64,000 nt of DNA from Streptomyces bathyalis (GTDB lineage: Bacteria > Actinomycetota > Actinomycetes > Streptomycetales > Streptomycetaceae). The DNA lies in contig NZ_CP048882.1 in the NCBI RefSeq assembly GCF_015910445.1, forward strand, positions 1,488,001 through 1,552,000. Reading direction: 5' to 3'. The notes under the pieces are model-generated. The model ran no database searches, was not told where the DNA came from, and worked only from the letters and a program-made list of their open reading frames with translations. The first letter of the stretch is position 1, and the number at the start of each line of letters is the position of its first letter. The position numbers and the translations under genes were made by a program. Below, in pieces: positions 9,101 to 17,222 of the stretch.

Positions 9101-12100
9101 ACCGGCGTCCTTGAGGTGGCCGACGGCCTTGGTGACCGCCTCCGTCGGGCCGGAGATCACGGTCTGCCGCGGCGAGTTCCGGTTGGCGGTGACGACCTCG
9201 CCGTCCAGGCCCGCCAGTGCCAGCACCTCGTCGACCTTCTCCGGCAGAGCGGTCACGGCGGCCATGGCGCCCGCGTCGCCCTCGTCCGGGATCTGGTCGA
9301 GTATCGCCTCGGCACGTGCGGCGCTCGCCGTGAGCACGTCCTGGGGAGACAGTGCCCCCGCGACACCCAGCGCGACGAGTTCGCCGTAGCTGTGACCGGC
9401 CGCCATGTCCGGACGGATGCCGAGCGAGGCGAGCAGATCGGCCGCGGCGAGTTCGACGATGCCCAGGGTGGGCTGCGCGACGGCGGTGTCGGTGATGCGG
9501 GCGAGCTGCGCGTCGGCGGTCGCCTCGTCGAAGGCGGTCGGCGGGTAGAGCGCGTCCGCCCAGCGGCTGCCCATGTGCAGGTAGCGCTGGAGTTCGGGGA
9601 AGGCGACGAAGAGGTCGGCGAGCATCCCCGGGCGCTGACTGCCCTGTCCGGGGAAGAGGAACGCGACGGCGCCTCCCCCGGATTCCGTCCCGGTCGGGGT
9701 CCCAGCGGCCCCCGCACCGGTGGTGCTGCCCCCGGCGGCGAAGATGCCCGCCGCGGGGTCGTGCGCGCCCTCGGCCGCACGCCGCAGCAGTCCTGGCAGT
9801 TCCGCGACGCTCTGCGCGAGGAGGGCGATGCGCACCGGCTCGCCCCGTACGGCGGCGGAGTCGCTGACGCGGGCGGCGCCGAGCGCGTAGTCCCGCAGCC
9901 GCCACGTGCCGCCGTTCCCGGCCTGTTCGACCTTCTCCAGGAGCCGGCTGACGGCACGCTGCGCCGATTCCGCGTCCTTCCCGCGGAAGGTGAACAGCTC
10001 GACCGGCCACTCGTCGCTGGAGTGCACGGAAGGCGCCTGGTCGTAGGCGCGCAGTACGGCGTGGAAGTTCGTGCCGCCGAAGCCGAATGCGCTTACACCC
10101 GCGACACGTTCGGAAGCCTCGGCGGCCCACGGCCTGGCCGCCGAGTGGAAGAAGAAGGGACTGCTGTCCTGGTTCCAGGCGGCGTTGGGCTCCTCGATGT
10201 GCAGCGTCGGGGGCTTCACGCCGTGGTACAGGGCCAGTGTCGTCTTGATCAGCCCGGCGAGACCGGCGGCGCACTTGGTGTGCCCGATCTGCGACTTGAC
10301 GGATCCGATGGCACAACTGCCGGGTGCTGCTCCCGCCTCCGTGAACACCTCGGTGAGCGTGGTCAGTTCCGTACGGTCGCCCACCACGGTGCCCGTCCCG
10401 TGCGCCTCGACCAGGCCGATCTGAGCCGGAGTGACGCCCGCGTTGCGGTAGGCGCGGGTGAGCGCCGCGCGCTGACCCTCGGGGCGCGGCGCGGTCAGGC
10501 CGAGTGCGCGGCCGTCGCTGGCGCTGCCGACGCCGTCGATCACCGCGTAGATGCGGTCGCCGTCGCGTTCGGCGTCGGCGAGGCGCTTGAGCACGACGCA
10601 GCCGACGCCCTCACCGAGCGCGATGCCGTCGGCGCTGTCGTCGAACGTGGAGGAGCGCCCGGTCGGCGAGAGGGCGTGCACGGAGGAGAAGAGCAGGTAG
10701 TCGTTGATTCCGTTGTGCAGGTCGGCGCCGCCGCACAGGACCATGTCGCTGGTGCCGGTGACCAGTTCCTTGCAGGCGACGTCCACGGCGGTCAGCGACG
10801 AGGCGCACGCCGCGTCCACGGTGTAGTTGGCCCCGCCGAGATTGAGCCGGTTGGCGATGCGCCCGGCGATGACGTTGGCCAGGACACCGGGGAAGGAGTC
10901 CTCGGTCAGGTGCGGCAACTGCTCGTCGAGGGCGGCGGGCAGGTCACCGCCGAGGTACGCCGGAAGCACGGTGCGCAGGACGCTGGCGTTGGACAGGTCG
11001 CTGCCGGCCTCCGCCCCGAAGACGACGGACGTACGGGAGTGGTCGACGGGCCGGCCCTCGCACCCGGCATCGGCCAGAGCGCGCCGCGCTGCCTCCAGCG
11101 CCAGCAGCTGCACGGGCTCGATGCTGGCCAGCGAGGCGGGAGGAATGCCGAAGCTCAGCGGGTCGAAGGGTATTTCGGGAAGGAAGCCTCCCCAGCGTGA
11201 CGGTGTGCGCTCCCCGTCGCCGTCGGGCGCGTAGTACAGGTCCGGGTCCCAGCGCTCCTCGGGCACCTCCGTGACGCAGTCCTTGCCTGCCAGCACGTTG
11301 GCCCAGAAGGCGGTGAGGTCCTCGGCGCCGGGGAACATGCCTGCCATGCCGACGATCGCGATGCGCAGCGGTTCGGCCCGGCTCTCCTCCTCGACCCCGG
11401 ATCCGCTTGTCGCGAGGCCGAGTTCGTCCCGCAGCCGGTGCGCACGTACGCGCAGCAGGGCGGCGGCACGCTCGCCCACGGACTCGTGGAGGGCGGCGAC
11501 CGTCGTGACGTTCCTGCGCAGCACGCAGACCTCGCCGGCCATGAACATGCCCTCGTCGCCCTGACGTTGCTCGTCCACCCCGCGCAGCTCGGGCCCGACG
11601 CGCTCGATGCCCTTGCTGGCGACGCGCAGCCGGCCGACGTTGAACTTCTCCAGCTGCTCCCAGATCTCGCGCTCGGGCACGCCGGCCTCGCGCAACTGGT
11701 CCTTGAGCGAGGAGAAGTGGGAGGTGAAGGCGCTGTGTGCGCACCGGGTGGCATGTCCGGGCGCGGTCTCCAGCAGGTCGGTGCGCTCGGCGGCGACGAC
11801 CTGCTGCTGGAAGCGCGGAAGGATGGCACCTGCGTCCACGGCTTCCTGGGTGAACAGGTAGGCGGTGCCCATCAGTACGCCGGTGGCGACCCCGGCGCGG
11901 GTCAGCGGTGCGGCGAGAGCGGCGACCATCGAGGCGGAACGTTCGTCGTGCACGCCGCCGGCGAAGAGGACGGTGATCTCACCGGCAGCGCCGGGTCTCT
12001 CCTTCGCCACGAACTCCAGCAGGATCTCGGCCTGCGCCTCCCAGAGCGGGAAGCTGTTGCGCGGGCCGACGTGCCCGCCGCACTCGGCTCCCTCGAAGAT

Positions 12101-13435
12101 GAACTTGCGGGCGCCCGCGGCGAGGAACTGCCGCAGCAGCCCCGGCGAGGGCACGTGCAGGAAGGTGGATATGCCCTCCGCCTCCAGCGCGGCCGCCTGT
12201 GCGGGACGGCCGCCGGCGATGATGGCGTGGGTGGGCCGGACCTGGCGTACGACCTCCAGCTGGGCCGCCCTGATCTCCTCGTCGGCGAATCCGAGGATGC
12301 CCACGCCCCAAGGAGCCTCGCCCAGCGCGGACTTGGTGGCCTCCAGCATCGTCCTGGTCTGGCCGGCAGCGGCGAGCGCCAGCGCGAGGAAGGGCAGCGC
12401 GCCGTCCGCGGCGACGGCGGCGGCGAAGTCGGGCTGGTCGCTGACGCGGGTCATCGGCCCCTGCGCGACGGGCAGCCGGGTGCCGAGGGCGACGGCGCCG
12501 GGAGCGCCGGGGCCCAGTGCGGTGGCCGCCTGGTCGTCCTGGACGGCGGCCGCGACGGCTTCGCGTATGCCCCGTACGACATCGGTGACGGAGTTCCACC
12601 GGCGCGCGAAGGACGCGGCGAGGAAGGCGTCCTGACCGATGGGGAGGAACTGGGAGCGCAGATCGTCGCCCCCGATGCGGGAGATGAACTCCCCCGCGTC
12701 CTCGGGCAGTTCGGGAGCGCCGGGACCGCGACGCCGCAGCACGCGCATGCCGTGGTGCAGCACCGTCTCGGAGCCGTCGAGTCCGGAGAGGGCCTGGGTG
12801 ATCTCCAGGGGCAGCCCCGCCTCGTCCAGCAGGGCCAGCTGCGTGTCCAGTACGACACCGGCCGCTCCGCCCGCGACGGCGGCGGCAGCGGTGTGGGGCC
12901 CGATGCCACCGCACGCCCACACGGGCATCCCGTCGGGCAGCCCGTCCCGGCCTCCGCCCCCGAGGGCCGCGAGCACCTGCTGCAGCAGCACGAAGGTGCT
13001 CAACTCCCCGGCGCGGCCGCCCGCTTCGGTACCGCGGACGATGAGGCCGTGCGCTCCGGACGCCGCGGCGCGGCGTGCCTCATCCAGCCCCGTGACCTCG
13101 ACGAGGACGCGCCGTCCGCCGAACTCCCCCGGAGAGCGTGCGGGGTCGGCGATCAGCACGGTCTCCGCGGCGTCGGGAAGGTCGCCGTCCGTCACCGGGC
13201 ACCCGGGGCGGATACGGACACCGAACGGGCGTGCCGTCCAGCGGTTCGTGCGGTCGAGATGCTCGGCTGCCTCGCGCAGCGCGCCGTCACCGGCGGGCAG
13301 TTCGAGAACTCCGAGCGCCCCAGCGGCGCAGGCGCCCGCGGTGAGCCGTGGTGACGGCCTGTGCAGGGGGTTGATCGCGATGACCGGATTGGATCGCGAG
13401 GACACGTGGGACGCGTCCGTATCCAGCATCCTCAT
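6125..13435 (-). CDS. PUFA-like synthase: NMO(ER) x2-KS-AT-ACP-ACP-KR
   Basis: A giant protein of about 2,436 aa. Residues 1-270 and 290-610 both look like nitronate-monooxygenase/PfaD-type flavin TIM barrels. The second keeps the FMN-site motif GAECGGHVGPR (about residue 450); the first looks degenerate. KS follows (about 690-1110, Cys877 in VDAACASS, EAHGTGT, GHTKCAAG), then AT (about 1260-1560, Ser1349 in GHSYGE), two ACPs of the PUFA type (Ser1772 and Ser1877 in LSVDSIKRAE) and a KR (about 2160-2390; GGARGIT, YAAAND). PfaA and PfaD functions are thus fused. The ATG at 13,435 is preferred over the GTG 18 nt upstream because GGGAG lies 7-8 nt before it. It is the first gene of the operon and supplies chain building, ketoreduction and enoyl reduction. 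Confidence 0.92.
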   Translation of the reverse strand: MRMLDTDASHVSSRSNPVIAINPLHRPSPRLTAGACAAGALGVLELPAGDGALREAAEHLDRTNRWTARPFGVRIRPGCPVTDGDLPDAAETVLIADPARSPGEFGGRRVLVEVTGLDEARRAAASGAHGLIVRGTEAGGRAGELSTFVLLQQVLAALGGGGRDGLPDGMPVWACGGIGPHTAAAAVAGGAAGVVLDTQLALLDEAGLPLEITQALSGLDGSETVLHHGMRVLRRRGPGAPELPEDAGEFISRIGGDDLRSQFLPIGQDAFLAASFARRWNSVTDVVRGIREAVAAAVQDDQAATALGPGAPGAVALGTRLPVAQGPMTRVSDQPDFAAAVAADGALPFLALALAAAGQTRTMLEATKSALGEAPWGVGILGFADEEIRAAQLEVVRQVRPTHAIIAGGRPAQAAALEAEGISTFLHVPSPGLLRQFLAAGARKFIFEGAECGGHVGPRNSFPLWEAQAEILLEFVAKERPGAAGEITVLFAGGVHDERSASMVAALAAPLTRAGVATGVLMGTAYLFTQEAVDAGAILPRFQQQVVAAERTDLLETAPGHATRCAHSAFTSHFSSLKDQLREAGVPEREIWEQLEKFNVGRLRVASKGIERVGPELRGVDEQRQGDEGMFMAGEVCVLRRNVTTVAALHESVGERAAALLRVRAHRLRDELGLATSGSGVEEESRAEPLRIAIVGMAGMFPGAEDLTAFWANVLAGKDCVTEVPEERWDPDLYYAPDGDGERTPSRWGGFLPEIPFDPLSFGIPPASLASIEPVQLLALEAARRALADAGCEGRPVDHSRTSVVFGAEAGSDLSNASVLRTVLPAYLGGDLPAALDEQLPHLTEDSFPGVLANVIAGRIANRLNLGGANYTVDAACASSLTAVDVACKELVTGTSDMVLCGGADLHNGINDYLLFSSVHALSPTGRSSTFDDSADGIALGEGVGCVVLKRLADAERDGDRIYAVIDGVGSASDGRALGLTAPRPEGQRAALTRAYRNAGVTPAQIGLVEAHGTGTVVGDRTELTTLTEVFTEAGAAPGSCAIGSVKSQIGHTKCAAGLAGLIKTTLALYHGVKPPTLHIEEPNAAWNQDSSPFFFHSAARPWAAEASERVAGVSAFGFGGTNFHAVLRAYDQAPSVHSSDEWPVELFTFRGKDAESAQRAVSRLLEKVEQAGNGGTWRLRDYALGAARVSDSAAVRGEPVRIALLAQSVAELPGLLRRAAEGAHDPAAGIFAAGGSTTGAGAAGTPTGTESGGGAVAFLFPGQGSQRPGMLADLFVAFPELQRYLHMGSRWADALYPPTAFDEATADAQLARITDTAVAQPTLGIVELAAADLLASLGIRPDMAAGHSYGELVALGVAGALSPQDVLTASAARAEAILDQIPDEGDAGAMAAVTALPEKVDEVLALAGLDGEVVTANRNSPRQTVISGPTEAVTKAVGHLKDAGLSAKTLQVACAFHSPLVAGAGEAFARTLQSMYIHAPGLPVWSNSTAEPYDAVPHAVRAGLAEQIGSPVRFAEQIESMYAAGARVFTEVGPGKVLTRLVSAILGDRPHSTVTFEDARRGGLYGFLAGVAQLAVAGTDVRTGKLYQGRDAVDPESATPGKPVGWTVDGQLIRLADGTIPPNALRPPRPVTELIVPEPPTQDSPTLSGPDALIAEFLRSSREMVTAQRDVLLRYLGAADLPPAPAGSPALPAPSVTLPAAPAPMAAASTPAAPAEPVASPAAAAPSGTAAVLSAEAVLESVLSVVAERTGYPVDMIEPDLDLEADLSVDSIKRAEIAGELAVRLGLPVGQDADVEELSTARTAAGITELLVARIGSAAPEPVASPAAAAPSGSAAVLSAEAVLESVLSVVAERTGYPVDMIEPGLDLEADLSVDSIKRAEIAGELAVRLGLPVGQDADVEELSTARTAAGITELLVARLAPAAGTEAPQAAAPGTTPAQAESGASEEPAAGSAVVVAPQRLEFTEVELPAPPAPTLAEGTTVTVLGGGSLGTLVAERLREVGALPQTVPDGQRLPEELGEIVFHLHFLQSPEATLPDTFPLFQGVLASGPVRLIGAERRAEGAASGLRGFFRSVAREYENVAATLVEVGADDDPETVARVLVAELGATEREPVVLAEGGRRRALKLAPKDLGAVAATGAGPAGDGVSEAAAAGLDRDSVLLLVGGARGITARFARTVAAASRCRIELLGRTPVPPQSEDPATAAASGRDELRTAFIASGMKSPAEIERAVSAVLAEREVRETLSALRESGSQARYRSIDALDEEAVRAAVKEIHAEHGRLDGVVYAAGVIEDKLIAEKSPESFRRVFSTKADGARVLLDALGALPESPRFAVLFGSIAGALGNRGQADYAAANDALEELGRRWSTEDRRGLTVHWGPWAASETNSGMVTPELMRSYAARGIELLDPEEGPLSLLRELAWGAPTVHAVVAAASGW
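7679..8290. repeat. Direct repeat encoding the two tandem ACPs (period 315 bp)
   Basis: Two copies of about 290 bp, starting near 7,679 and 7,994, lie 315 bp (105 codons) apart, in frame, and are almost identical at the nucleotide level, including synonymous positions. They encode ACP2 and ACP1 of the large synthase. Near-identity at silent sites indicates a recent duplication or ongoing gene conversion. Several stretches use A/T-ending codons more often than the flanking domains. Confidence 0.85.
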
Positions 13436-14572
13436 GGGCTCTCCCGACTGCACGATCGCTTCGGTCAGCTGACCATGCGTAGTAGACGGGACGGTTACTG
13501 TGCGGTCAACCGATGGTTGTCCGCGTGCTCGTCACTCTCCGTCAACCGTCGGAGAGCCGCCCACGATCGGGCAATTCGCCCTCCGTGGCACACCGAGCAG
13601 GGCCTTGACACGCACGTCATGAAGACAAAACGCAGCAGTCATTACGTTTGTCATGGCCATGTAACCGTCCGCTTATGTGCCACACGGGGACTGTGTGGCA
13701 GATCACAGCATTGAAGCGGGGATTTCCGGATCAACCGGCGGCCGCGACGGGCCACCTGTGAGGCAGGGGGTCGGCCTGCCGGTGACCCGGGGCGGGTTGC
13801 GCCGGGCGGATTCCGGTTGTCCCGCGATTGTGCCCCAGCTCCCCGCACCCGGGGCCGCCATTGAGCAAACGCGCAAATACGCGACCGGGAGGGGACTGAG
13901 GGACCGGGCGGCCCGTCACCCGTCGAAGGGCGCCGGCAGAGAGGGCACGTCAGCGGCGGTCCGGCAGACGGAGGGCTCTGCGTGCGCGGCGCCGCCGGCC
14001 GGTGCGGGCGTGAGGGCCCGTCCCGGCATCGGCGTGCGTCTGCTCGATCTCACCCTCGGGGCAAGGTGGTTGGCGATCACGGCGGTCTCCTTGGCGACTG
14101 TCCCGGTGGGGGCGGAATGTCTACGCGCGGAGAAAGTACGTCGGGATACTCGTGAGTCACAAGAGACGGACCCACAATGGCAATTACCTGCCACGGATTC
14201 ATGTGTGCCGACGCCCGGACGGTGCGATTTCAGCTCCCTGCCGGGGCGCAAAGGTGCGCTTTCGGCCGTCGTGGCCTCATCCGGCCACGCTCGTCGGCCG
14301 GCCGGGTCTCAACCACCCGCTGTTTTCCGCCTGTTCGTACCCCGGACTCGACAGGACGGCGATCCGGCGCTATACGCCGAGCACCCAAGTCCGGTTCACA
14401 GGCTTGTCTAAACCGATTTAAACGGGCAGGGTGCGAGATCCTCCGAGCCCAACGGCGGCGCCCTGCGTGGATCAGAACGCCTGCCGAGGCGCTCGACGCC
14501 GCCGGAGGTGCGGACCAGGACACGGACCGGAACGTGGAAGAAGACGAAGAACACAGGGAAGAGGAGCCGAAC
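13436..14572. other. Long intergenic region with operator-like palindromes
   Basis: 1.1 kb without a convincing gene: the open frames lack Streptomyces codon bias and family resemblance. It must hold the promoter of the lipid-synthase operon (minus strand) and of the Tat-exported protein (plus strand). Two perfect inverted repeats are visible: CAACC-GAT-GGTTG at 13,507-13,519 and TGCCACAC-N7-GTGTGGCA at 13,678-13,700. Both are plausible regulator sites but unassigned. Confidence 0.5.
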
Positions 14573-16651
14573 ATGAGCGTGCCCCGCAGAAGACTCCTCG
14601 CCCTGGGAGCGGCGGTACCGGCCTCGTCGCTGCTGGGTACCGCACCCGCGCGGGCCGCTTCCGCCGGTGCCCGTGGCGGCCGTTCGGGCCTGACGAACCT
14701 CGCCCATCTCCGCTTCCTCGGCGACACGGTCGAGCCTGAACCGCTCCCGGGGCACGACACGTACCGGCTGCGCGAAGAGCCTGCGCTCGGCACGCTGTGG
14801 ACCTACGCGGAACGGCAGGAGGACGGCTCGTACGAGCGCATCGGCGGCGGAAAGCTCGATCCGGAGACCGGGCACTACGAGCAAGGCGCCTTCAACGCCG
14901 ACGACATGGCCCGCGCCGCCGTCGTGCACCTGCGGCACTGGACGCACACGGGCTCCGATCGCAGCCGGAGCTCGGCGCGTCAACTGCTGCGCGGCATCTG
15001 CTATCTCCAGACCACCGACGGCCCGCACGCCGGCAACGTCGTCCTGTGGCAGCAGGCCGACGGCACCCTCACCCGCAGCGCCTACCCTCCCGAGAAGCCC
15101 GACCCCTCGGACTCCGGGCCTTCCTACTGGCTCGCCCGTTTCGTCTGGGCGGTCGGCGAGGGCTTCGAGGCCTTCCGCCGCACCGACCCCGGATTCGCCG
15201 CGTTCCTCCGCGACCGCCTCGAACTGGCCCTGACCGCCCTGGAACGCGACGTGCTCGGCCGGTACGGGACATGGGAGACGGCCGATGGCCGACGTGTGCC
15301 GGGGTGGCTCATCACCCATGGCGCGGACTCCTCTTCGGAGGCGGTGCTCGGACTCGCTGCGTACGTGCGGGCGGGCGGCGGCACCCGGGCCCGCCGGGCC
15401 ACGGGCCAACTGGCGGAGGGCATCGCCGCGTTGGCCTCCGGCGGTCCAGGACAGTGGCCCTACGGCGCTGTGCTGCCCAGCGCCGCGTCCATCTCGCAGT
15501 GGCACGCCTGGGGTGCGCAGATGCCGACGGCGCTCGCTGCCGCCTCGGCCGTGCTCTCGCGGCCCGGCCTGCTCCGTACGGCGCTCGCGGACACGGCCGG
15601 CTTCACCCCGGAGTTGCTGACGGCCGGCGGGTGCGACAACGGCTGGCTCCCCGCGCCCGTCGACCGCAACCAGATCGCGTACGGCGTCGACTCGCGCCTG
15701 CGCGCGCTGCTCGCCGTGGCGGAGAACGGCGGCGCACCGGGCCTGTATCCGCTGGCTGCCCTCACCGCCGCCTGGTACTTCGGGGCCAACGCGGCAGGGG
15801 AAGCCGTCTACGACCCCGACACCGGTGTCACCTTCGACGGCGTGGCACCCGACGGGAAGATCAACCGCAACTCAGGCGCGGAGTCGACCATTCACGGCCT
15901 GCTCTCGATGCTCGCGCTCGACTCCCTGAACGAGGACGGCGGTGCACGCGCCGCCGCTTCCCCGCTGGGCCTCGGCGGCACCGGGGAACGTGACGGACTG
16001 CGCGTGCTGGAGGCGGAGAAGGGCGAACTGACGGGAGAGGCCGAGCCGGTGCGCCCCGACTCGGCCTGGACCGGGGAGTCGCAGTACAGCGGCGACGCGT
16101 ACGTCGCCCTGCGCGAGGGCGGCGGCGTCTCGTGGACGCTGCCGGACGACACGGAAGGACCGCTGCTCGCCTCGCCGGTCGTGAACCTGGTCTCCGACCG
16201 GGACGCGGGCGGGACGCTCTGGAACACCCGCGGCACCGGCACCACCCGCGTCGACCACGGCACGGCAGGCGCACAGGGCATCACGGCGGCGCCCGGTGCG
16301 CTGACCCCGGTGTCGCTGCCTGGCACGTTCGCGCCGGGAGGACGGCTGCGGGCGCGGGCCGAGGGCGTGGGAGAGCATCCGCTGCGGGTCGACGCCGTCA
16401 TGGTGCGGCCCGTCGTGGCCCGACGGGTGCTCCACGGGCCGGAGCGGAGCCTCGCCCTGCTCCACAACGGCGACGGGCAGCCGCACACCACCGGAGTGAG
16501 CATGCCGGGGCAGGGCCCGGTCACCGTCGAGTTGTACGACGCGCGGGCGCGGCCTCGCGGGCGCCGTACCGGCACCGGCCCGGACGTTCAAGTGACCGTC
16601 CCCGCAGACGGGTTCGCCGTCCTGCGGCGGGGCGCCGTGCGACAGAGGTGA
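14573..16651 (+). CDS. Tat-exported alpha/alpha-toroid (glycosidase-like) protein
   Basis: A 692-aa protein starting with a twin-arginine signal (RRRLLALGAAVPASSLLG, then ARAAS near residue 30). The body has aromatic-rich helices typical of an alpha/alpha toroid or six-hairpin glycosidase (GPSYWLARFVWAVGEG, QWHAWGAQMPTALAAAS, NSGAESTIHGLLSM), followed by a beta-rich C-terminal region. I cannot name a family or point to the catalytic acids. By inference it is an exported polysaccharide- or heparin-lyase-like enzyme. The ATG at 14,573 is chosen because it gives the Tat peptide and has AGAGGAG upstream; the open frame itself runs 396 nt further 5'. Monocistronic and convergent with the next gene. 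Confidence 0.7.
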   Translation: MSVPRRRLLALGAAVPASSLLGTAPARAASAGARGGRSGLTNLAHLRFLGDTVEPEPLPGHDTYRLREEPALGTLWTYAERQEDGSYERIGGGKLDPETGHYEQGAFNADDMARAAVVHLRHWTHTGSDRSRSSARQLLRGICYLQTTDGPHAGNVVLWQQADGTLTRSAYPPEKPDPSDSGPSYWLARFVWAVGEGFEAFRRTDPGFAAFLRDRLELALTALERDVLGRYGTWETADGRRVPGWLITHGADSSSEAVLGLAAYVRAGGGTRARRATGQLAEGIAALASGGPGQWPYGAVLPSAASISQWHAWGAQMPTALAAASAVLSRPGLLRTALADTAGFTPELLTAGGCDNGWLPAPVDRNQIAYGVDSRLRALLAVAENGGAPGLYPLAALTAAWYFGANAAGEAVYDPDTGVTFDGVAPDGKINRNSGAESTIHGLLSMLALDSLNEDGGARAAASPLGLGGTGERDGLRVLEAEKGELTGEAEPVRPDSAWTGESQYSGDAYVALREGGGVSWTLPDDTEGPLLASPVVNLVSDRDAGGTLWNTRGTGTTRVDHGTAGAQGITAAPGALTPVSLPGTFAPGGRLRARAEGVGEHPLRVDAVMVRPVVARRVLHGPERSLALLHNGDGQPHTTGVSMPGQGPVTVELYDARARPRGRRTGTGPDVQVTVPADGFAVLRRGAVRQR

Positions 16652-16670
16652 TCAGGAGGTCCGGCCGGCA

Positions 16671-17222
16671 CTACGTCCCGTCCTCACGGTGCGTCCGCCG
16701 CCGTCCCCGCGCTGCCCTCGCCACCAGGCACACCGCGGAGACGGCGAACAGCGCCGCGGTGACCAGCAGCCAGCGCCCCATGAAGACGCCCGGCTCGAGG
16801 CCCGTGTAAGAGGCGTAGTGGCCGACCCGGTCGAGGATGAGCGGGTACCAGACGAGTAGCAGCAGCAGCGAGACGGCGGCGGGCACCCGTACATAGTTGA
16901 TCTGCTCCCGCCACGCCGCCGCGTCGCGTCCGTGGCCCTTGCGGGGCCGCGCCGCGACGGCCCGCAGCGCACGGTCCGCCGCCGAGTAGAGCGGCACGAG
17001 GACGAGGTCGTGCACGACAGCCGCGCCGACGAACCACAGGACGACACCGAGCGTGTCCCCCTCCAGCAGCCGCACCCCGGCGTACCCGGCCAGCGCGAAC
17101 GACGCGAGCACCAGGATCAGATGAAGCGGCGATGCCCCGTACCGCGCCCGGACAGCCGCCATTCCCTTCGGCCGCTCCCTGCCGACCTCCTTGGGTCCCT
17201 TCTCCCTCCGGTCACCCGTCAT
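16671..17222 (-). CDS. Four-helix membrane protein, molybdoenzyme partner
   Basis: A 183-aa protein with a charged N-terminus and four hydrophobic segments (about residues 33-55, 60-80, 115-140 and 150-172). Its ATG overlaps the stop of the upstream molybdoenzyme gene by 4 bp (ATGA), so the two are co-translated. No family is recognised. It could be a subunit or assembly partner of the membrane molybdoenzyme. The middle loop is Arg/Lys-rich and probably cytoplasmic. Confidence 0.75.
   Translation of the reverse strand: MTGDRREKGPKEVGRERPKGMAAVRARYGASPLHLILVLASFALAGYAGVRLLEGDTLGVVLWFVGAAVVHDLVLVPLYSAADRALRAVAARPRKGHGRDAAAWREQINYVRVPAAVSLLLLLVWYPLILDRVGHYASYTGLEPGVFMGRWLLVTAALFAVSAVCLVARAARGRRRTHREDGT

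Noticed and set aside
13650..14420. Open frames between the lipid synthase and the Tat-exported protein
   Set aside because: They lack third-position GC bias, ribosome-binding sites and any recognisable motif.
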